NCBI GenBank assembly: GCA_009886815.1
Contig: QXYP01000027.1
Coordinates: 2,028 to 16,412 of the forward strand
DNA length: 14,385 nt
Direction: 5' to 3'
Source: Halieaceae bacterium
GTDB lineage: Bacteria > Pseudomonadota > Gammaproteobacteria > Pseudomonadales > Halieaceae
Of this stretch, positions 9,434 to 14,385 are shown one piece after another (the stretch's first letter is position 1; the number at the start of each line of letters is the position of its first letter). The translations under genes were made by a program, and so were the position numbers. The notes beneath the pieces were generated by a model that was not told the DNA's origin, ran no database searches, and worked only from the letters and a program-made list of their open reading frames with translations.

Positions 9434-10435
9434 GTGACGCAGTATTCTGTTTATGCCATTGGGGCCGCATTGGTCGACACCGAAATTCAAGTCAACGATA
9501 GCGATCTGGACACGATGGCCGTTGAAAAAGGCCTCATGACCTTAGTCGACCAAGAGCGCCAAGCAGAGCTGATGGGTCACCTACAGGGCCACCTGGTTGG
9601 CGCCAATCACGCCTCTGGGGGCAGCGCTGGCAACAGCATGATCGCCACGGCCTTGTTCGGCGCTCCTACGTTTATGAGCTGCAAGGTGGCTGATGATGCT
9701 GATGGTGATATTTACCTCGCCGATCTTGAGGCCTCTGGGGTAGCGCATAGCCTCACTAACAGGCGCGGCAGTGGCACCACCGGCAAATGCCTAGTGCTCA
9801 TTACCCCCGATGCTGAGCGCAGCATGAACACCTATTTGGGCGTATCGGAAACCTTATCAGTTGCCGAGGTCGATGATCAGGCGATTGCCGATTCAGACTG
9901 GGTCTACTTGGAAGGCTATTTAGTCACATCACCCACGGGACACGAGGCGGCATTGCATACACGCCAAGTTGCCGAGGCCAACAACGTAAAAACCGCCATC
10001 AGCTTTTCTGATCCTGGCATGGTTATGTATTTCCGAGACAATATGGAGCAGCTCGTGGGCGACGGTGTCGACCTGGTGTTCTGTAACGAAGCCGAGGCCC
10101 TTGAGTGGGGTAATACAGATAATCTGGAGGCGGCTCTGGAGGCGATTAAGCAAGTTGCCAAGAGTTTTGTAGTGACTTTAGGGGCCAAAGGGGCGATTGC
10201 CTTTGATGGCAGTGCCTCGTATCAGGTAGACGCACATACCGTAGAAGCCCTGAACACCAATGGCGCCGGGGATATGTTTGCGGGTGCCTTTTTATACGCA
10301 CTCTCGCGAGGCGAGGGCTTTCAACGCGCCGGAGAATTTGCGGTGCGAGCGGCCGGAGAAGTCGTCAAGTACTTTGGACCTCGCCTACAGGCCGAAGGCT
10401 ACCCGGCACTGCGCCATGAATTTTTTGGTGATTAA
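9434..10435 (+). CDS. PfkB-family carbohydrate/nucleoside kinase (adenosine kinase-like)
   Basis: ATP-dependent kinase of the ribokinase/PfkB superfamily, predicted to phosphorylate adenosine or a sugar in the cytoplasm. The 333 residues show both family signatures: a glycine-rich ASGGSAGNS at 60-68 and the C-terminal NTNGAGDMFAGAF at 274-286, with D280 as catalytic base and GAGD as the anion hole. VTLGAKGAIAF (247-257) precedes the ATP-site loop. The N-terminal YAIGAALVDTEIQV carries the substrate-binding aspartate (D15). Overall similarity is to bacterial proteins labelled adenosine kinase, but specificity cannot be read from motifs. The GTG start at 9434 has AGGA eight bases upstream (9422-9425). 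It is followed 73 bases later by the pentapeptide protein gene. Confidence 0.9.
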   Translation: MTQYSVYAIGAALVDTEIQVNDSDLDTMAVEKGLMTLVDQERQAELMGHLQGHLVGANHASGGSAGNSMIATALFGAPTFMSCKVADDADGDIYLADLEASGVAHSLTNRRGSGTTGKCLVLITPDAERSMNTYLGVSETLSVAEVDDQAIADSDWVYLEGYLVTSPTGHEAALHTRQVAEANNVKTAISFSDPGMVMYFRDNMEQLVGDGVDLVFCNEAEALEWGNTDNLEAALEAIKQVAKSFVVTLGAKGAIAFDGSASYQVDAHTVEALNTNGAGDMFAGAFLYALSRGEGFQRAGEFAVRAAGEVVKYFGPRLQAEGYPALRHEFFGD

Positions 10436-10508
10436 TCCGCTCCGGCCTTACGTATAACTTTCTGTAGCAAGCCAACTTGACGCCGCAGACCAAGATGAGA
10501 CGAAAACT

Positions 10509-10868
10509 ATGAGTGAGCTGACAACCAAACCCGCAATAAAACCCGATCCCCTGTATCAGATGCTGCGACACGAAGATGTCGATGCTTTTAATGCCAGCCG
10601 TGACAGCATGGATACCAGTCATTTGAAAAGCGGCGACTACCGAGGGCGCGATCTGCGCAAGCTCAATGCCGCCGGGCTCGATTTCTCGAATGCCTACTTT
10701 CGCAATGCCGACCTGTCAGGCATTGATTTTCGTGAAACCAATCTTCGGGGCGCCAGCCTCATGGATGCCAAAGTCTCAGGAGTTTATTTCCCAACGGAGC
10801 TTAGCCCTGAAGAAATTCGACTGTCCCTAAACACCGGCACCCGCCTCCGCTATGAAGAAAAGGGTTAA
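10509..10868 (+). CDS. Small pentapeptide-repeat protein
   Basis: Function unknown. The 119 residues have a polar N-terminal region with DPLYQMLRHEDVDAFN (13-28). About nine consecutive pentapeptides follow at roughly 47-91, with central Leu/Phe (L49, F59, F64, L69, F74, L79, L84). Units such as FRNAD, LSGID, FRETN and LRGAS are recognisable. This predicts a short right-handed quadrilateral beta-helix of about two turns. The tail LSPEEIRLSLNTGTRLRY is helical then extended. There is no signal peptide or membrane segment, so it is cytoplasmic. The ATG at 10509 has only a weak purine tract upstream. Its 3' end overlaps the dsbD start by 17 bases, implying co-expression; that is the only functional hint. 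Confidence 0.88.
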   Translation: MSELTTKPAIKPDPLYQMLRHEDVDAFNASRDSMDTSHLKSGDYRGRDLRKLNAAGLDFSNAYFRNADLSGIDFRETNLRGASLMDAKVSGVYFPTELSPEEIRLSLNTGTRLRYEEKG

Positions 10869-12636
10869 CACATTCATGGCAGCCTCGGCGCTTCGATCGT
10901 TTTTTCTGGGACTCGTTCTTTATTTACCACTACTGACACAGGCTCAGGGGTTGGGAGATCTCGTTGCGCAGTCTGATACCTTCCTGCCGGTTGATGAAGC
11001 GTATCAACTGGAAGTGGAAATAGTCTCCGAGCAAGAAATTCGTTTGTACTGGCAGATCGAGGATGCCTACTACCTTTATCAACACCGCTTTAAGGCCAAA
11101 CTAGAGAGCGAGCAGGGGTTGCTCAATACGACCTTCGAATTTTCCCCCGCGCTGGACAAAAACGACGAGTTTTTTGGCGATGTTAGCGTGTACTACAGCT
11201 ACGCAGATATCCGACTCCTAGCCGACCAAGGGTTTTCAAGGGCAAAGTTATCGATCACGTCACAGGGGTGTGCCGACGCCGGACTTTGCTACCCACCCAA
11301 CACCGAACACTTTATCGTCAATGGACAAACCGGCGCAGTCACGCGGGTCGACAGCAGCACCCCCCTCACGACAACAGCCGCCAATTCAGCTGCTAGCCCA
11401 GCAATGGGCGCAGCAGAGAACCCCAGCGGCAAGGCCGGCCCATCCTTATGGCTGGCGTTGGTTTTTGCCTTTATGGGCGGCATTATCTTAAACGCCATGC
11501 CCTGTGTTTTCCCTATTCTGTCCTTGAAAGTTCTAAGCTTTGCCACGGGAGACCCCAGCACCCATCACCGTCATACCTGGTGGTATTTAATCGGGGTGGT
11601 TGTCAGCTTTGTGGCTGTCGCAAGCGTCTTAATGACACTGCAAGGTATGGGCTCAGCCATTGGTTGGGGATTTCAACTGCAGTCCCCCGGCTTCGTCATT
11701 GCCCTCGCTTACCTTTTCACCGCCATGGGCTTGTCACTATCGGGCATGGTGCAATTTGGCGGCAACCTTATGAACCTGGGGGGCAATCTCGCCAGTCAGG
11801 GGGGTAACCGCGGCAGCTTTTTTACCGGTGTTTTAGCCGTCGTGGTAGCCAGCCCCTGCACCGCCCCATTTATGGGGTCAGCTCTGGGCTTTGCACTCAC
11901 TCAGCCAGCACCGATCGCGCTATCGGTGTTCGCAGCGCTGGGGGTCGGCATGGCCAGCCCCATGGTGCTGCTCAGCTATAGTGCCCTGGCGCGCCGGGTG
12001 CTCCCCCGACCCGGAGCCTGGATGGAAACGCTTAAAGAGCTGCTGGCCTTCCCCCTATATGCCACCGCTGTCTGGCTGCTCTGGGTAGCCGGCAAGCAGG
12101 CTGGCGTCGACACCATGGCGACGGCCCTGGGCGGGTTGGTCATGCTTGCGCTGGGCTTATGGCTTTATCGAGGAAGTCATCTGCGCCGCTTTATTGCTGT
12201 AGTGTGCATTGGCCTCGCTCTGTTTTTGGCCACCCTTCGAGGGCCGACCCCAGAAGCCGGCACTGAAGTTCGGCGTGAAGGTACCGTTGTCTGGTCAGAA
12301 ACAGCGCTTCAAGGGCTGCTTGATGAGGGCGTGCCCGTCTTTGTCGACGTGACTGCCGACTGGTGTATCACCTGTCTCGCGAATGAGCAGGCGGTGTTAT
12401 TCACTGATTCGATGACAGCAGCCTTCGAAGAACGCGGCGTTGTCTACATGGTCGCCGACTGGACTCAGTATGACCCGGTCATTGGCACCTTTGTGAATAG
12501 TCACGGCCGCAGTGGCATTCCGCTCTATGTCATGTACCCGCCAAACGCTGACCCTTTTATCTTGCCCCAATTACTCACTTCGGGAATCGTTCGCGATGCA
12601 CTGGATCGGGTCTCCAGCACAGGGACTGCGCCATGA
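10852..12636 (+). CDS. dsbD: Thiol:disulfide interchange protein DsbD (protein-disulfide reductase)
   Basis: Moves reducing power from cytoplasmic thioredoxin across the inner membrane to periplasmic partners (DsbC, cytochrome c maturation). The 594 residues comprise a signal peptide (basic MKKR, core to about 31), an N-terminal periplasmic alpha domain with C140 and C146 (SQGCADAGLCYPP), an eight-helix membrane beta domain at about 198-462 with C218 (NAMPCVFP) and C336 (ASPCTAPF), and a thioredoxin-like gamma domain with C505-I-T-C508 (ADWCITC) and a cis-proline in GIPLY. All six redox cysteines are present. The start at 10852 gives a good basic n-region; the ATG at 10876 is an alternative. 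The gene overlaps the pentapeptide gene by 17 bases and the PCu(A)C gene by four (ATGA). Confidence 0.95.
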   Translation: MKKRVNTFMAASALRSFFLGLVLYLPLLTQAQGLGDLVAQSDTFLPVDEAYQLEVEIVSEQEIRLYWQIEDAYYLYQHRFKAKLESEQGLLNTTFEFSPALDKNDEFFGDVSVYYSYADIRLLADQGFSRAKLSITSQGCADAGLCYPPNTEHFIVNGQTGAVTRVDSSTPLTTTAANSAASPAMGAAENPSGKAGPSLWLALVFAFMGGIILNAMPCVFPILSLKVLSFATGDPSTHHRHTWWYLIGVVVSFVAVASVLMTLQGMGSAIGWGFQLQSPGFVIALAYLFTAMGLSLSGMVQFGGNLMNLGGNLASQGGNRGSFFTGVLAVVVASPCTAPFMGSALGFALTQPAPIALSVFAALGVGMASPMVLLSYSALARRVLPRPGAWMETLKELLAFPLYATAVWLLWVAGKQAGVDTMATALGGLVMLALGLWLYRGSHLRRFIAVVCIGLALFLATLRGPTPEAGTEVRREGTVVWSETALQGLLDEGVPVFVDVTADWCITCLANEQAVLFTDSMTAAFEERGVVYMVADWTQYDPVIGTFVNSHGRSGIPLYVMYPPNADPFILPQLLTSGIVRDALDRVSSTGTAP

Positions 12637-13127
12637 ACTCTGCGGCCACACCGCGTCGTTGCCCAGGTACTTTTTCGCGCCGTCTGAAAACCGGGTGCGT
12701 TTTACTGCTTGTCGGCATTTGGGTTAGCCCAATGGCCGTGGCCCAATTGCGCCTCGACCAACTTTGGGTACGCGCTATGCCTCCCAACCAAACAATGACG
12801 GCGGCCTATGGTCGGCTGTCTAACTCAAGCAATGTGCCCTTAGTCGTCACCGGCGCTAGCTCGAGCCTCGCAGCCGAAACAACACTGCATGAAAGCCGCT
12901 TAGAAGACGATCGCATGGCAATGGTTCCCGTCACCGACCTAACGTTGGCGCCGGGAGAAGTGCTGGAGTTTCAACCCGGTGGTATACACTTGATGCTAAT
13001 GGGCATCAAAGCGATGCCAGCTGTCGGCTCAGAAGTAGAGATTTGTCTGCTCAGCGCCGAAGATAAAGCCTGTGGCACTGCCATTGTGCAACGAGATGCC
13101 GACAGCATGACGCATCACCACCATTGA
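12633..13127 (+). CDS. Periplasmic copper chaperone, PCu(A)C family
   Basis: Binds Cu(I) in the periplasm and in related bacteria helps load the CuA or CuB site of cytochrome c oxidase. The family motif H-x10-M-x21-H-x-M is exact here: H86, M97, H119 and M121 (segments TTLHESRLEDDRMAM and GGIHLMLMG). The 164 residues begin with a basic n-region and a hydrophobic core (about 21-37, GCVLLLVGIWVSPMAVA), consistent with Sec export. The C-terminus ends in four histidines (161-164), a plausible extra metal site. Two cysteines near 138 and 147 could form a disulfide. The ATG overlaps the dsbD stop (ATGA), so the two periplasmic proteins are translationally coupled. A DUF2333-like gene follows 13 bases later. 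Confidence 0.93.
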   Translation: MNSAATPRRCPGTFSRRLKTGCVLLLVGIWVSPMAVAQLRLDQLWVRAMPPNQTMTAAYGRLSNSSNVPLVVTGASSSLAAETTLHESRLEDDRMAMVPVTDLTLAPGEVLEFQPGGIHLMLMGIKAMPAVGSEVEICLLSAEDKACGTAIVQRDADSMTHHHH

Positions 13128-13140
13128 GGAACTCAACCTG

Positions 13141-14205
13141 ATGTCTGTTATCAGCCGGATTCGCACTTTCTTACAGCAGGCCAAAGACTCACTGGTTTTA
13201 TCGGGGTTCTCCAGTACCGACAGCCCCACGGGCAAGATCTTAGCGGGGGTTGCTGTCCTTTATATTGTCATCATGATTGCCCTGGGCATCTGGTGGAGTG
13301 CCGCACCCGCCGCTTTCAGCATGGAGACAAAAACCCAAAGCTACGCCGAGGACAGCGGGCAACCTCTGGTTCCCGGTAGTGCTACGACCCTTGCGCTGAT
13401 TGAAGTCATTGATACCTTGTTAGATAAAGACGGTGGCTACACCCACAACGACCTACTGCCGCCAGGCCTGTTCATGGATAACATGCCCAACTGGGAATAT
13501 GGCGTTCTGGTGCAGTCACGGGATCTCGCTAGGGCACTGCGCGAAGTCTTGAGCCGTTCACAAAGCCAATCTCGGGAAGACGTCGATCTGACTCTCGCCG
13601 AGCCCCGAATCAATTTTCAGTCCGACAGCTGGATACTTCCGGCCTCGGAAAGAGAGTACCGCAGCGCCAACAAATACCTAAAGGCCTACTTGGCGCGCTT
13701 GCCTCAAAAAGGCGCCGAAGGGGCGCAGTTTTATGCTCGAGCCGACAACCTAGGCTTCTGGCTGGGCATGATTGGAAAGCGTCTGGGAAGCCTTTCCCAG
13801 CGCTTATCCGCCAGTGTCGGTCAGCGGCGCCTCAATACAGATCTAGCTGGCGACCCCACGGCGGCTGCTTCAACGGATGATCCCGAGGACGAAGAAATCA
13901 AAACACCCTGGTCTGAGGTGGACGATGTATTTTACGAAAGTCGCGGGGCCGCCTGGGCTCTGATTCATTTTTTAAAAGGTGCTGAAATCGATTTCGCCAG
14001 CGTGCTGGAAAAGAAAAATGCGCGGGTCAGCTTGCAACAAATTATTCGCGAACTTGAGGCAACCCAGGCAACTGTTTGGAGCCCCATCATTCTCAACGGC
14101 TCAGGTTTTGGTCTGTGGGCCAACCACTCGCTGGTCATGGCCAACTATATTTCCCGGGCGAATGCAGCGCTCATTGACCTCCGTGAGTTACTAGCCCAGG
14201 GCTAG
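13141..14205 (+). CDS. DUF2333-like inner-membrane protein
   Basis: Function unknown; it resembles the DUF2333 family of gammaproteobacterial membrane-anchored proteins. The 354 residues have a basic, amphipathic N-terminus (1-31) and one membrane segment at about 32-53 (ILAGVAVLYIVIMIALGIWW), followed by a mostly helical domain predicted to be periplasmic. Recognisable segments include DKDGGYTHNDLLPPGLFMDNMPNWEYG (about 97-123) and WSPIILNGSGFGLWANHSLVMANYISRANAALIDLR near the end. An acidic stretch (DDPEDEE, about 247-253) interrupts the helical region. AGGA lies ten bases upstream of the ATG at 13141. Its position after dsbD and the copper chaperone suggests an envelope function, but no activity can be assigned. 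The last codons and stop form a perfect palindrome (14191-14205). Confidence 0.85.
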   Translation: MSVISRIRTFLQQAKDSLVLSGFSSTDSPTGKILAGVAVLYIVIMIALGIWWSAAPAAFSMETKTQSYAEDSGQPLVPGSATTLALIEVIDTLLDKDGGYTHNDLLPPGLFMDNMPNWEYGVLVQSRDLARALREVLSRSQSQSREDVDLTLAEPRINFQSDSWILPASEREYRSANKYLKAYLARLPQKGAEGAQFYARADNLGFWLGMIGKRLGSLSQRLSASVGQRRLNTDLAGDPTAAASTDDPEDEEIKTPWSEVDDVFYESRGAAWALIHFLKGAEIDFASVLEKKNARVSLQQIIRELEATQATVWSPIILNGSGFGLWANHSLVMANYISRANAALIDLRELLAQG

Positions 14206-14228
14206 CAGGGCGTTACGAAATACGCTTT

Positions 14229-14385
14229 GTGCACCGTCTTGGGCAGTCGCAAGCCTGGCCAGACCGTCGATACATTGAGACCCATCTGCTTAACGACTTG
14301 AGGCCGTCTGTTGCCTCAGCCTCCTATCAGGTGCCTGTTGACCTAGGAGCCTTCGTGGCTCAGCACGACAGCTTTGGCCCCGCCA
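14229..14385 (+). CDS. Probable 3'-truncated gene running off the window
   Basis: After the DUF2333-like stop, only one of the six frames stays open to the window end. It covers 14211 onward, with the first candidate start at GTG 14229 (MHRLGQSQAWPDRRY...). Codon composition looks coding-like: by my hand count GC is highest at position 1, intermediate at position 3 and lowest at position 2. No good Shine-Dalgarno precedes this start, and the protein fragment (52 residues) is not recognised. The real start may differ, or the region may be the untranslated end of a convergent gene beyond the edge. Confidence 0.4.
   Translation, partial: MHRLGQSQAWPDRRYIETHLLNDLRPSVASASYQVPVDLGAFVAQHDSFGPA

Noticed and set aside
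10430..10508. Possible promoter (TATAAC at 10453) upstream of the pentapeptide gene
   Set aside because: The best -35 at 17 bases is GATTAA, a poor match; not supportable by eye.
11448..11807. 119-residue + strand frame inside dsbD
   Set aside because: An out-of-frame overlap with the DsbD membrane domain, whose cysteine motifs are intact; no independent start signal.
14206..14385. C-terminus of a convergent - strand gene at the right edge
   Set aside because: All three - strand frames hit stops soon after the edge, leaving at most about 33 residues; it cannot be excluded, but the + frame has the better codon pattern.

Overview
The window looks like chromosomal housekeeping DNA of a gammaproteobacterium, probably a marine one related to the Cellvibrionales/Halieaceae or more distantly Pseudomonas. 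The basis is protein resemblance (ErpA, Mg-type HemB, AnmK, DUF6776- and DUF2333-like proteins). As I recall it, the order M23 peptidase - anmK - erpA - bactofilin - DUF6776 - argC is also seen around argC in Pseudomonas. No database search was possible, so the taxonomic guess is an inference. I see no insertion sequence, prophage, CRISPR array, tRNA or rRNA, and no stretch over 300 bases without a gene.

Left part (1-5057). A 5'-truncated M23 murein endopeptidase gene overlaps anmK by 4 bases on the + strand (wall remodelling and anhydro-muropeptide recycling). Facing it on the - strand is a probable operon read argC -> DUF6776-like membrane coiled-coil protein -> bactofilin -> erpA. It mixes arginine synthesis, cytoskeleton/envelope and Fe-S carrier functions. 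A short hairpin lies between the convergent ends of anmK and erpA.

Middle (5120-8636). Divergent from argC is a tetrapyrrole cluster on the + strand: hemJ (protoporphyrinogen oxidase), hemL (glutamate-1-semialdehyde aminomutase) and hemB (porphobilinogen synthase). A secreted, cysteine-containing protein of unknown function follows; its spacing resembles netrin/TIMP-like domains. Its stop codon directly abuts the stop codon of a convergent Nudix (CoA-pyrophosphatase-like) gene at 8637-9221.

Right part (9434-14385). A PfkB-family (adenosine kinase-like) gene is followed by a tightly packed + strand run. This holds a small pentapeptide-repeat protein, DsbD (all six redox cysteines present), a PCu(A)C periplasmic copper chaperone and a DUF2333-like inner-membrane protein. 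The window ends in the probable start of one more + strand gene. DsbD and PCu(A)C together suggest periplasmic thiol reduction and copper delivery, for example to cytochrome c oxidase. With the hem genes this gives the window a respiratory-cofactor theme.

Several long reading frames need shorter starts than the longest ORF: argC at 5057, hemB at 6902 and the Nudix gene at 9221. I did not find a convincing undescribed system. The best leads are the secreted CxC protein, the bactofilin/DUF6776 pair beside an M23 peptidase, and the pentapeptide protein translationally overlapping dsbD.
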